From Ophiobolus disseminans (taxonomy: Eukaryota; Ascomycota; Dothideomycetes; Pleosporales; Phaeosphaeriaceae), in NCBI GenBank assembly GCA_010093685.1, contig MU006237.1:1-64000 (forward strand): DNA of 64,000 bases, in the 5' to 3' direction. The notes beneath the pieces were generated by a model that worked only from the letters and a program-made list of their open reading frames with translations, had not been told where the DNA came from and searched no databases. Shown one piece after another: positions 20,306-31,002 of the stretch. The translations under genes and the position numbers were made by a program. Numbering within the stretch: position 1 is the first letter of the stretch; each line of letters begins with the position of its first letter.

Positions 20306-20824
20306 ATGCCTGTGATCTACCTCATAATCCGCCTAGCCTGCCGCCCCACGCACCCAACCCTCACTATCAACAACATATCCCACCACTTCACCAACGAGCC
20401 CTCATCACACATCTAACAAAACGGCCTCATCTACTCGAGCATCAACTTCACACCACCGCCATTCTCACGCACGCTAAGACTCACAGTCAGAGCGGTCCGC
20501 ACATTTCACACTGACCAGCTGCACGCCGTGTATGCAAGCAACGACTACGAAGAAGCGCTAGAAGCGCTGGAGAACATGGTCGACGGCGAATTTAAAGGCG
20601 CGAGGTGCGATGGCTCATAGTGTAAGTATACGTGGGTAAGGGATGATACTAGTGTTACGAGGGTTAAGACTGGGGTAGAAGTTGTGGATAGAACTAATCA
20701 TACGATTTGGGATTTGGTGGCTTGGAATGTGGATGATGAGGGGTATGATGAGGGACTGGGAGGGGTTGAGAAGGTTGGTGGGAGATTGAGGAGTTGTAGA
20801 AGAAGGAAATGTGAGTTGGTTTGA
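20306..20824 (+). pseudogene. WWEI-array family, copy 9, opposite strand, two stops
   Basis: From ATG 20306 (MPVIYLIIRLACRPTHP) one frame runs to a TGA at 20822, interrupted by TAA 20414 and TAG 20618. Family marks are present on both sides of the stops: the N-terminal hydrophobic strand plus Arg, a helix (YEEALEALENMVDG), and the terminal strand HTIWDLVAWNVD, comparable with HYYWDILRVEL of copy 8. Both stops are one C-to-T change from Gln codons (CAA, CAG). It is inverted relative to copies 1-8, so the array has undergone at least one inversion or inverted duplication. Confidence 0.6.
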
Positions 20825-21095
20825 GGCATGGTGGATGGGCTTGGAGGATACGACGCACGATTAGCGAGAGGCTCAATGTCGCTATAGCCATTGTATGTTA
20901 TCTAAGTTCTATTTTCCTTTCCTGACAAGTACCGTAAAATCAACGACGTACATCATACTCCAAGATTCGCACATGCCAATAAATGGCAGTTACATATTTC
21001 TCCCAACAACACTAAATATTCGTCGTCATCCTCTTCAACACTTCCCATGTCCAGCTGTTCCTCCCATACATTCCCTCCAACATCCTTCCTACTCC

Positions 21096-21782
21096 CTAAT
21101 TATCCTCGGATTTCGTCTTTTCCTTCTCCTCAGCAGTCAAATGCACCACAAACCCCATATCTCCATACTTCGCCATCAGCTCATCTGCCTCCCCTTGCGT
21201 CAACTCTCCCTTGGTCCATTTCACAGATGGCACAACATCAGCCTCAGCACGCTTCATATACGCCGCGCGCTCAAGCTGGCTAGCCGGGTCCTTGATGCCA
21301 AATGGTTCGCCGTACGAAGGGTCCCACTGCTTGAGTTCGACACGCAATATGTCCCAATAATAGTGTGCATCGTGTCTGGAAGCGTTGCCGTCTGTTTGTG
21401 TCCATTCGCCGAGGGTGTACGCGATGTCGCCGTTGTTGTCGGCGAGCTGGATGACGTTGTGAACATCGTATCCGTTGGAGCGTAAGAAGAGGTTTATGTT
21501 ATCGGCTTTGAACTGTTCTGCCTCGTGATGTGTTGTTGTGCAGCCGCAGATAGTGACTGTTTCGCTGCCGTGTTTGTTGTATTCTATCTTGATGTCCCAC
21601 TCGAAGCCGTCAGGAGCTGTGATGCGGATGCTTTCGTAGACGCAATTTTGCATGTCTTCGCGGTGGGAGGAGCCGATCCTGACGACGGATGTGTCGGCTA
21701 GGCGGTAGTATGCCTTTGCCTTCCATAAGGTCTTTCGGGATTTAAGGATGAGGTACACTGGATCTGGGTCGGTAGCCGACAT
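21096..21782 (-). CDS. WWEI-array family protein, copy 8, longest member
   Basis: 228 residues, intact. N-terminal strand PVYLILKSRKTLWKAKAYYR, middle helix, and HYYWDILRVELKQ as the equivalent of the WWEI strand. About 75 more residues follow (SQLERAAYMKRAEADV, GELTQGEADELMAKYGDMGF), charged and probably helical, which the siblings lack. It sits tail-to-tail with copy 9. Function unknown; the extra C-terminal part may be a separate small domain. Confidence 0.7.
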   Translation of the reverse strand: MSATDPDPVYLILKSRKTLWKAKAYYRLADTSVVRIGSSHREDMQNCVYESIRITAPDGFEWDIKIEYNKHGSETVTICGCTTTHHEAEQFKADNINLFLRSNGYDVHNVIQLADNNGDIAYTLGEWTQTDGNASRHDAHYYWDILRVELKQWDPSYGEPFGIKDPASQLERAAYMKRAEADVVPSVKWTKGELTQGEADELMAKYGDMGFVVHLTAEEKEKTKSEDN

Positions 21783-22002
21783 AGAGGGTAGGCAGTTCGT
21801 GCGGGAAATGTTGTAAGAGACTCAAAGAGGCGATCAGGGGCAAAAGCCTATATTGCAGGTACACCAACTGGTTTGAGCAGGTAAAAGCCATGATTACAGC
21901 AAACGCTTTGTTGAGGTTCAAACTGGTGGGAAAACGGGAGAGGGCGTATGGGCAAAAAACGTGGAACTGGTTTTATCGACAAACTTGTGGATGAATTCCC
22001 GA

Positions 22003-23420
22003 TTATGCAGCCGCTACAGCGAAGCTGAGGAAGCTTCCTGCAGCCAGACCTCCGACCAACGCCAACGACATGAAGCCTCCTGCAGCCTCTAGTTCTTCGC
22101 TCTCGACCCACTCTACGAAGCCCATCATGCAACTGCTGCCAAGATATCCATTCGTGACACCGAACAAAAGCTGGACGACGAAGAGGTAGAAGAAATCGGA
22201 GTTGACCGATGCACCACGGCCACCAACATTGCACAAGAAGTACAGCGGTATGAAGGCCAGACGAGCGATTGAGAGAAAGAAGATGAGCCGAGGGCGGTGC
22301 GTGAGTCGCAGCGCTGGTAAAGCTGGACCTGTGCGACCGATGAGGTCACCGAGGTTCCAAAAGAAGAACCCAAGGGGAATAAACGTCGCTGGTTCAAACA
22401 AGCGAGGGGCGTTTGCTGGATCTCGGACACTTATGATCTGGCTAGTAAATACTGGATAGAACATGGTTATTGCGAACGAAAGAAAGACAGCGCCAGCAAG
22501 CCAGAACAGCTTGTGGAACAGCCGTGTCAAGGGAACATTCTTGCGCAAGCTGTGCGTCGAGTTTGCCAGGTCGTCACTGTCTTGGAGGGAGCTTTGCATC
22601 CGTTGCCTTGAGCTGGCTCGGGAGAGCAGGTAGAAGAAGGCGGCGATTGTCAATGTTGAGACCAGGGTAGCAGTCAGGAAGTAGACAAACGCGGATGTGC
22701 TTGATCCCTCCGATTTTCCGTCGGTATGCTGCTTTGCGGGTACCGAGAGGACGGAGATGATCTGTGTCATGGCAGGAAGGACACCAGCTATGCCCTGTCC
22801 GGCCATGATACCCTGAGTGTATTCCTCTCGCCCAAAGCCGGCGACGTAGGCGAAGATACCGTTCTGGCACATGCCTGTAGCCAGACTCGCGCTGAGGACC
22901 ATGAACATCAGGAAGGCGAAGTACACCCCTGCAGATACAGAGAGGAACAGCTTGGTCGATAGGGCAAGCAAAGTGAAGACTACTGCATTGATGGCGAGTG
23001 CGACGGTGATGCGCTTTGGGTAGTTTGCATTCTCCTGGAGCTTGGTCAAGACAATCATGAAGCCTAGATTGCCGACGGTTGAGACGGCAAGGATGGCAGA
23101 TGGGAAGTTGCGGAGGAGGTTGTCGTTGGATGCGAAGCGGTGTTGGAAGTAGGGTGCTGCGGCTAAGAACATGTTCCTGGGATGGTGTTAGTGTTATCAC
23201 AAGGTCTGTAGAGCGGGGTGTGCTACCATGCCCACAGCATCGCGACTCCAAGTAGCAAGAAGACGGAGTAGTCTGTCCACGAGAAGATCTGACTCCCCGA
23301 GCCTTCTATCCTCTCGCCATCCGGTCCTTCGGAGCCGCCTTCCAGCGGTTCGTAGGTCTGCTCTGGCGTGTCATCGCCAAAGACTTTTCGTACTCGGTCC
23401 ATTGTCTTGTAGTCTGTCAT
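22003..23420 (-). CDS. FUN26: Equilibrative nucleoside transporter (ENT/FUN26)
   Basis: Exons 23420-23227 and 23176-22003 join to 455 residues; the junction restores AMLWAWNMFLAAAPYF. There are about eleven hydrophobic segments with the ENT loop after the sixth (a hydrophilic stretch, SRASSRQRMQSSLQDSDDL). A long hydrophilic N-terminus (about 50 residues) precedes the first membrane helix, as in the fungal Fun26 group. Typical ENT sequence is visible: the first helix WTDYSVFLLLGVAMLWAWN, FFFWNLGDLIGRTGP and the C-terminal GYLGSSCMMGF. The family moves nucleosides and nucleobases across vacuolar or plasma membranes. Confidence 0.92.
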
Positions 23421-23821
23421 GTGGTCGTTTCAGGGGAGATAGGTAGTGGTGTTGCAGTGTTGGTATGATAAGGATCGGACGTCTTCAAGGACAGCGTTGG
23501 GGGTCTATAAAGGACGAAAGACAGGCAGCCATGTTCCAGACTACCCGGAGGCTAAGTGGTGCTCATGATGTGTGAAGCGCAGGTGATATGACAGCGTGGG
23601 TGTGTCGGCGCCTTATCAACTGATGTCGCGTGGAACGGAGACTTGGCGCGCTAGTGCGGGCAACGCGGACGTGGGGTCGCCTGTCACGTTCACATCCTTG
23701 CCCCACGTTCGTCACTGCTACATCTCTGCGGCCAATCCCCTACCACTCTAGATCACCTTTGCAAGCACTTTGAGCCATCTACGGAGTCGGAAGAAGACCA
23801 CAGGTCCGAATCTCGAATACC
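23421..23821. promoter_or_regulatory. Divergent promoter, transporter / IWR1
   Basis: 401 bases between the divergent starts of the nucleoside transporter (-) and IWR1 (+). A TATAAAGG lies on the + strand at 23503-23510, about 310 bases before the IWR1 start. No other element was recognised. Confidence 0.4.
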
Positions 23822-24862
23822 ATGTCGCAGAATCCCCCGCAGACGCTCTCCGTGAAGAGGAAGCGGACGGAGGCGCCCGTTGACGCGCTCATTGTTGACC
23901 ATACAGTCAAGCGGCACAAGGCGTCACCTCGATCGAATTTTATTTTCCGGCGCCTCACCAAGCCGAACGACACGCCGCAGCAGACACTTGCGCCGCCAAC
24001 GCATACCATCGAACGGAGGTACCAGCTGGATGCTACAGCAAGAGCCCGGAACAGGCATGTGCTCGTAGAAGCAAAGGCAGATGCACAAGAGCAGAATGTG
24101 AATCTAGATGAACCGCAGCATGAACCTGCGATTGAATCCAATCCAGAGAAGCCTCTTCGCGCGCGGAAACGGCCGGGTGCAGGCAGTGCATTGAACCGCA
24201 CTGTAAAACCCACCGTAGATCTCACATCACAAGTCAAACCGCCGACCGCTCAAGACGTCCGTGAACTAGAAGCCTTATCACAGCAAGTCGAGAAAGAAGA
24301 CAACCTCCTCATACCTCTCGCCTCGCCCTCAAAACACAAGCCCAAAGCACCCGCGCAACGCTTTGCTCAACGACACCCCGAAAAGGCAGCCGCCCTCGCC
24401 GCACACGATGACCCCACACACGTAGACGCCATGGACATCGACACCGACGAATACGTCTACGACACATACATCCGCGAAGCCATCATGCCCGACGCAGACG
24501 GCAAACTCCCCGAGCCCACAGGCACAGTCGGCGTCATCATGATCAGCGAAGAAGACGAAGATTGGTGGAACGGCGAGGACGAGAGCGACGAGAAATTCGA
24601 CACCGACGACGAAGATGAGAACGCCGAGGACTACTACGCGAACGATTATCCCGAGGACGAGCTGGACGAGGACGACGAGTATGATCGGAACTTGTATCAG
24701 GGAAAATTTAGACATGGGAGCGATGATGAGGAGTATAATCTGGACGATGGCAATGATAATGTGATTGGAAGTGGGGAAGACGAGGATGATTTGCACTTCA
24801 AGATGACGGTGCCGAAGACGCAAAGAGCGGGGTATTGGGGTGCTGTGGGTGAGGCTGCTTGA
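23822..24862 (+). CDS. IWR1: RNA polymerase II nuclear import factor IWR1
   Basis: 346 residues, single exon. Iwr1 binds assembled RNA polymerase II in the cytoplasm and directs its nuclear import, then recycles. The N-terminus has basic bipartite-like clusters (SVKRKRTEAP and TVKRHKASPR) in the position of the known Iwr1 import signal. The conserved Iwr1 domain lies at about 215-300: YVYDTYIREAIM, VGVIMISEEDEDWW and an acidic run DYYANDYPEDELDEDDEYD. The Tyr-Asp-Tyr pattern in this acidic stretch is the family signature. Start, length and domain order agree with fungal Iwr1. Confidence 0.88.
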   Translation: MSQNPPQTLSVKRKRTEAPVDALIVDHTVKRHKASPRSNFIFRRLTKPNDTPQQTLAPPTHTIERRYQLDATARARNRHVLVEAKADAQEQNVNLDEPQHEPAIESNPEKPLRARKRPGAGSALNRTVKPTVDLTSQVKPPTAQDVRELEALSQQVEKEDNLLIPLASPSKHKPKAPAQRFAQRHPEKAAALAAHDDPTHVDAMDIDTDEYVYDTYIREAIMPDADGKLPEPTGTVGVIMISEEDEDWWNGEDESDEKFDTDDEDENAEDYYANDYPEDELDEDDEYDRNLYQGKFRHGSDDEEYNLDDGNDNVIGSGEDEDDLHFKMTVPKTQRAGYWGAVGEAA

Positions 24863-25192
24863 ATTATTCACGCAGGTGCTGCCGATGTTGGAGTAATAAC
24901 TGTGTGGCTTGGATCAGTGTGATCTTGTTCTTGAACGTCTGAAGCGATACACGACATCATGAAAGATGGTTGAATAGAAGAGCATGAATAGAATGCACTT
25001 CACACCATGCTAGAAAGGCTAAAGCAATCGTTCCAGTGCACACCAAAACCATAACATCTCCAACACCTACCTAGGTGCCGAAAGGGGGTATCACAATAAA
25101 AATCAAAACTCCGGCCCACTCTGCATCTCCAGTACCTTGCTCGCAATCAACAAAGCTGAATCCAACGTGTCGAGAATGCCAGATGCTCCCTT
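24863..25192. other. Convergent 3' spacer
   Basis: 330 bases between the 3' ends of IWR1 (+) and SGF73 (-). No coding signal. Confidence 0.4.
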
Positions 25193-26691
25193 CTATGAAG
25201 CACCCACACTCGTCATGCTGCCTTTCCGCTGCGCACCCGGTCCGGGGAGTTGCCCAGGTAGGATCTGCCTAGGACCGCCTGCACTTCCCAGACCGCCCAT
25301 CACGCTCGGTCGCCGGCTACCAGCACCACCGTCGAGTCCAGCACTCAGGGGAAAGCCAGCGCTTTGCGGGAACTGTTCACCTGTTGCGCTCATCGGACCT
25401 CCGCTACCCATGCCGCCCATTCCAAACATGCCCAAAGCGAGTCCGCGGCCCGTGTTCATGCCTTCGCCGCCGTTGGACATGCCGGAAAAGATACTGCCGC
25501 CACCGCTGGATGTTCCGCCGAGAGCGGAGCGTATCATGCCTTTCATGCGGATGTTTTGGTATTTCGAGCGCTGGGAGACGTGTGTGAATGTAGCGAGAGG
25601 ACGAGGGCGGTAGCGTGCCAGGGCGGCCATGATGCTGTCCTTTTCCTCGTCGGAGTCGACAGTGCCCGAGGGCTCGAGGTCTTCTGGGAGAGGCGCGTTG
25701 GCATCGAGGGCGGCACCTATGATGTTGTTAGCTTACAGTAGGTACAACGCGACTTCGCAGATACTCACGTTGCATCTTCGCCTGGTTCTTCTTCTGGTAC
25801 TGTGCCAGCAGCATGTCGTATGGCAAACTTCGACCAGGGACAGCCCTCTTCAGACCCATCGAGTGACTCTTGCACGTCAGACTCCTAGCGCAGAAGCCAC
25901 CGTTCGGCAGCGGTACACCACATTGTCTCTCAACGTCAACGGGTCCCTTGAGTTTCGCGCCCTTGGTCTTCGGCTCGTCCTTCTTCTTTTTCTTCGCATT
26001 TGGACCCTTTTCCGCGCCATCGTCAAGTTTCCTCTTCTTGCCCTTCTTTGCGCCTTCGCCGTCCATTACAGCGCCTTTGATAGCAGTTTTGCGCCCTTTG
26101 CCACCCTCGTCATCTTCGCCCTTCTCTTTTCGGAGCGCTGCATCTTTGGCTTCTTTCGCTTCCTTCTTCTTCTTGAGCTTCTCTTGCTTCTTGTTCAAGC
26201 ACTCGCGGATATGAGACGCGGATGAAGCGCGGAGGACTGGTCGGCGGCAATGCTTGCATTGCACGGTGTCGACCTTGTCATCGAGTGGGCGGCCGTTGGG
26301 GAAACCCGCGATGGTCTTCTCCTCTAGAGGGTTGACGGTGGGAGAGTTCGCAGCAGGTGGAGGAGCTTTGTTCTCCACATCTTGTAACATGTCAGTCTAT
26401 AAATATACAACTCATGTACATCCTTTCAAGATGCATGTAGGGTGAGCCTACTGGTGGTGTCGCTCTCCTTCCAGTTGCCAGCTATTGAGGGCTTAGGCAC
26501 GGGCTTCTTAATCTTTATGGTGATCTTCTTCTTGTCGGATTTCACGGCGTTGTCTTTCACTGCGCTTGTATTGTTTAGGAGTGCTGCTTTGGAATTTGCC
26601 GCCGCTGGGGGCGCTGTAGTACTTTAGCATGCTGCATTGGAGGGGTGTGATGCGGAGCGAGCGTACCCTTCCGTGCGCCATTCGCGGCCAT
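25193..26691 (-). CDS. SGF73: SAGA subunit SGF73 (SCA7 domain)
   Basis: Four exons (26691-26667, 26613-26452, 26380-25769, 25716-25193) give 440 residues. Sgf73/ataxin-7 anchors the histone H2B deubiquitinase module to the SAGA coactivator. Visible parts: a basic N-terminus (KSDKKKITIKIKKPVP), a zinc-binding motif near 104-123 (CKHCRRPVL, then SHIREC), a Lys-rich linker, and the SCA7 domain near 212-255 with Cys216, Cys226, Cys232 and His235 in CGVPLPNGGFCARSLTCKSH, followed by GRSLPYDMLLAQYQKK. The C-terminal third is Gly/Met/Ser-rich and probably disordered. All three introns are 52-71 bases with GT-AG ends. Confidence 0.9.
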
Positions 26692-27403
26692 GTTTGCGCC
26701 TGCGGAGTCCGTCGGTGGTTGACTGTCGTGATCTTAGTTTGATATAGGGTGTCTTTGAGCTACTGTTGACGTCTACACCAGTCGAGGTGATGGGATATGA
26801 TGGGTGCGATGACATGCGCCTGATTGCGACCTCCGTTCGACTTGTGCCAAGAATCGACATCACGCTAACCGAAAGCGGACGATCATGCCAAAGACGGACA
26901 CCAACATAAGTTTACCACTAGGCTTCAAGCACGCAGTGTCTCCTCAAATAGTTCTGTAGACTGACACCGCACTTGCCTATGCTTGTATATATGAACCTCC
27001 TTGGCGCTCCAGCACGCATCCAAAGAAGCTTGCCGATATCCACGTCACATCAATACAAGAAATAGTATGCCTCAAACTTTTTCCATTAAATGTACACTCT
27101 AAGCACATATCAAAGATGCTCAGCATTAGACCAAAACTATCAAATGCAAACAAAGTCACCCTCCATCAGCAACAACTGATGGCGTTGGACCATGTGGTGT
27201 TACAACAACACTGCGTCCATCCTGAACATTTTCCTTACCGACTCCAGGGCAATGCGAAGTGTACATGCTATGAGCGCCGTATGCTGTATGTGGTATCAAA
27301 ACTCCGTTATCTCACCAGAAATCTCTCGTAAATCGTAAGTTTAGCCGTAGCCTTGCTGAGTCGCTCAAAGAGCTACGTGATAACCGCGTGGTAGCGAGTT
27401 GGC
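26692..27403. other. Spacer, SGF73 promoter and ITC1 3' flank
   Basis: 712 bases containing the SGF73 promoter (left) and the ITC1 3' UTR (right). No coding signal. Confidence 0.4.
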
Positions 27404-30400
27404 TTAACGCTTGCCTTTGCCCTTGCCAGCCTTGACAGGCTTCGCCTTGCCCTTCTTCGGAGGCTCGTACTCCTCGATGTGGTTGTATCCGTACTCCTCT
27501 CGCATGATGCTGTTGGTCCAGAGTAGGCAGCGATCCTTGGTGGTGTCTCTGTCGACGTAGGTCTTGTTGCGCGTCGACACTCGGGCTGTGATGTCTTCCT
27601 CTTCATCCTCTTCCTTCTCGGCCTCTGCAAGATACTTCTTCATGTGGCCCATGTACTCGGCGATGCGGTCACGGAATGCTGATAGCTCCTTGCGAAGTGC
27701 CTTTTCGCGTAGACCACGTTCGTCGAACCAGACCAAAAGTTTGTCGATGTCTTCGGGATCGTCGTAGTAGGCCCACTCAGTCGACTTGGTCAGATGTGTG
27801 TCGCCTTCTTCCTTGTTCTTACGCTGCGGAATGTCGAAACCAAACCGCTGTCGATCTTGCGAAATGGCAGGCTCTTCCAGGTTGACATTAAGCTCATACT
27901 CGTCCGGACCTTGCACCCAGATGCGGCCATTGGCATAACCGTACTCGGCAGTGGAGCTGTTCGGGACACCACCGAACGGCATGCCGTTATGCTCGAACCA
28001 GTAGTACTTGTTCAGGAATCGGTCCTTACCCAATACCTTGCTTCGATGCACCATGGTCTCGCGTAGATCATCATCAAGCTCGTTGATGTTAGCCTCACAC
28101 TCCCTAAGCTCTTCCTTCTTCTTCTCGATCGAGTCTAGAAGCTTCTCCCACTCCTTCTGCTTCTTGGTTTTCTCGGCTTCCAGCTTCGCTTTCTTGGCTT
28201 TTTCTTTCCTGGCTTCTTCGGCAGCTGCTTTCCGTTTGTTCTTGCTTGACTGACGAAGCCTAGACTTGCTAACTGATAGCTCTTCCGAATCGTTGGCTTC
28301 TGCATCGGGTGCATCTTTGATGTCAGAAGTAATGCTTGCCATCGATATGTCAGCGTCCTCCATCTTGGCGTCAATGGGAGATGCTGGCGTATTGGCAGGT
28401 AGGTGGATCTTCCGCTCCAAGTCGAGCTTGAAGAGCTCGTCGGCCCTATTTCAAAGTTAGGATTGGGGTTAGATACGATGCCAGCGTGGTAACTTACAAC
28501 TCCTTGCGCTTCCTCTGGAAATCGATCTTCTCCTTGCGCAGCTTGGTCATGTCCTGAGCTGCGGCAAGAAGCTGATCTCGGAAAGCCTCAGTGGCAATAG
28601 TCAACCTCAGGATTCGCTCCAATGCCGAAACACGAAGGTTTACATCTAGATGGACGTAATGGTTGGCAATAGTTTCGATGGTTGGCTCTTCATCAGGGGG
28701 ACATAGTTGTGCAAGGATCTCGTCGCAGGCGTCTTTTTGAATCGGGTCGAAAGACAGGCGGTACAGGAGGGCGACAACGATTGCTTGCCAACCTCCTTCG
28801 CGGAAGTTCCGGATCTTGCACTGCTCAATCCAGTTGAATTCGGCAACGAACTGCTCGGCGTTGTGAAGTTCCTTAGGCGGTTCAGGAGTGGGTGTGCGTG
28901 GCTTGACCATCTCCTGGGCCTCGGACTTCCTCAAGCTGCTACGCGTAGTTCGCTTTGGAGGTTCTGGCTCTGGTGTTGGGGTCGACTCTTTGCTTGAATC
29001 TTCATCTTCCGAATCTTCCGATTCGGCCATTTTAGGCAGAGGGGTCTGGAGTTTTCCGGAGCCGTTCACTATTTGCTTTAAGATTGAGCAGTGCACCTCC
29101 ACAAACAGCTCACACTCGACGTCCTCGTCGGTGAAACGCATTGCGCCGACGAAATCATCGAAAGTGAACGAGTCGAGCATGTATATCGTGTCGTGCACGT
29201 TGAGAGTCTCCCATGTGCACAGTAGAGGGCCGAGGCTCTTCATGAGTATACCGGTCTTTTTGTCATCTGCTGGCGCCTCGACACCAGCGGGAACATCATC
29301 AGAGAAAAACTTCAAAGATGGTCGAACAGGATTCGTTTTCGGCTGCTTGATCTCCAAGTCTTCCATGGGGTACTTGACTGGTTCGAAAGGTCTAGCCAAT
29401 TGAGGAGCCTGTTGTGGTTGAGGGAAGTTGTTGGGAGGAGCACTTGGGTTGTGCACAAAGCTCGTCTGGAAATGCGGATGCATTGGCATCGGGTGTTGAC
29501 CGAGATGTGGGAGGTATGGCGGAGGTCCAGAATTGAAATGGGGTGGCGGAGGCAGTGGGGTGCCTCGTAAATGTGGTGGAGGACCACTATTGTACATCAT
29601 GTGTGGCGGCGGGTGATTTTGCTGGTGTGCCAGGTAGGCAGGTGGAGGGCATGGTTGCATGTGCAGGCGAATGTCTGGATGAACTGGCCGCCCCATATTC
29701 GGATGGTTCTGGTGGTTCGGATGATTTGGGTGATATGGTTGTGGACCGTTTGCAGAGAAGTTGACGAAGGTGGCTTGCCCTTGACCAGGTGCTTGCGGTT
29801 GCGGCCCATGTCCATTGACATGCGGTGGATGGCCGTTCGGCGCCTGGTGTGGAAATGGCTGCTGCACCGGGGGACTCGCGCCGTTCGTGAGGTTACCATG
29901 TACAGCCTTTCTCTGAGCCAGCATCGCTTCTCGTGTCTTGAGGTCAGGCATCTTTGTTGAAATACCGTAACGCTTCGCGAGGTGCTCTAGGACTTTCCAC
30001 GGCGCACCGACCCAATCGTCTCTCTTCACTGCATCCCGCAAAAATTGCTTGATGAGCAGCTTCGAATAGACGTTCCTGTCCCGCTGAAGATCCGAGTTCT
30101 TGTACCGGATGACTTTCTCATCGTTGTCGTCCAGAGTGATCTCGTACGAACTTATTCGCCCCGAGTCATCCATCGACTGTCCCGAAAACCCATTGTGCAT
30201 TCTGCTGCTCTCGTTGATGCCGGTGACTTTACCAAAGCGACGGATGCTATCGTTGTCAATTGAAACACGATCGTCGACCATGAACTGGTCCTTGAAGTAC
30301 TGCGTCACTTTGTCAGTTGTAATCAGGTCACAATGAGCTTGTCAGACATACATCAAAAACCTCATTCACTGCGTAGTATGTTAGTAGGATATACATGGAA

Positions 30401-31002
30401 AGTCTGGCAGTAAACTGACCCAGGTCATCCATTCGCCCCGTAGTCTCGAACTGGACATATTCGAGGACACGCGACCGCAAGCCATCAGATAGGATGCTGT
30501 TGATCTCCTTCGAAGCCTCCGCCTGTGGCGTTGTTACGATAAGACTGCCCTTTTCCAGCACTGGTGTGGAGCGTACCTCACTCTCCTTGGCTTCGAAGAA
30601 GGTAAACCCAGTGTGGCCAGTCGACTCGCACGTGAACTTTTTCTGTGATATGGTCAGGCTTGGCTCACTCGAGGACGTGGTGTTGGGCTCGTGGTGCTTG
30701 CCTGTTCGTAGAAGTCGCGCCTGCTTCATGTTAGCATCTCTCTGGTTTGACGTCACTCCAAGTCCACGTACCTATTAAGGAACTTCTCGTAATCGATGAA
30801 GACCTCTCCAGTCTCATCGATTACCCACACCTGTTTTCAATGTAAGCTCATGTTCTCCGATACTTGCGACAAGTCCCGGCAAACCTCAGTATTATCATCG
30901 AGCTGCTTCGGGAGAGGCTCAAACTTCACTGGCTTGCGCCTGTAAAGTACCTGATGCGTTCAGTACAAGTAGTCACATATACCGCGACCCTAGTCGTACC
31001 AT
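27404..31002 (-). CDS. ITC1: ISWI complex subunit ITC1 (ACF1-like)
   Basis: Partner of the ISWI ATPase in nucleosome-spacing complexes. Eight exons: 31002-31000, 30950-30885, 30830-30772, 30720-30702, 30642-30420, 30368-30352, 30299-28498, 28445-27404; about 1076 residues. The N-terminus rebuilt across introns is MVLYRRKPVKFEPLP, then VWVIDETGEVFIDYEKFLN and RRDFYEQKKFTCESTGHTGF, i.e. the WAC DNA-binding domain. A DDT domain follows (LRSRVLEYVQFETTGRMDDL), then a Pro/His-rich linker and WHIM-type motifs (LRVSALERILRLTIATEAF; FLNKYYWFEHNGMPFGG). Exon 1 holds only the ATG, exons 4 and 6 are 19 and 17 bases, and the intron 30701-30643 has a GC donor. These small exons are needed to restore the conserved domain. 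Confidence 0.88.
30643..30701 (-). other. GC-AG intron in ITC1
   Basis: The donor reads CAG/GCAAGC and the acceptor ATATCACAG. Removing these 59 bases joins RRDFYEQ to KKFTCESTGH, as expected for the WAC domain. If retained it stays open and adds about 20 residues only when the preceding 19-base exon is read in another frame, so splicing is needed for the conserved product. Confidence 0.7.

Noticed and set aside
10191..21782. Reading the WWEI motif as the known WWE domain
   Set aside because: The WWE domain is named after separated conserved Trp, Trp and Glu residues in a domain of about 80 residues; a contiguous WWE string is not its signature, and the rest of these proteins does not fit it.
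19342..23420. Hydrolase plus transporter as part of a secondary-metabolite cluster
   Set aside because: No polyketide, peptide or terpene synthase, P450 or cluster-type regulator lies within the window.
24329..24871. Very hydrophobic minus-strand frame opposite IWR1
   Set aside because: Antisense of the acidic IWR1 domain (GAC/GAG reversed gives Val/Leu codons), not a membrane protein.
30328..30756. Separate gene or ITC1 start at 30756 or 30308
   Set aside because: These starts are not ATG, and exon joining restores the complete WAC domain from ATG 31002.
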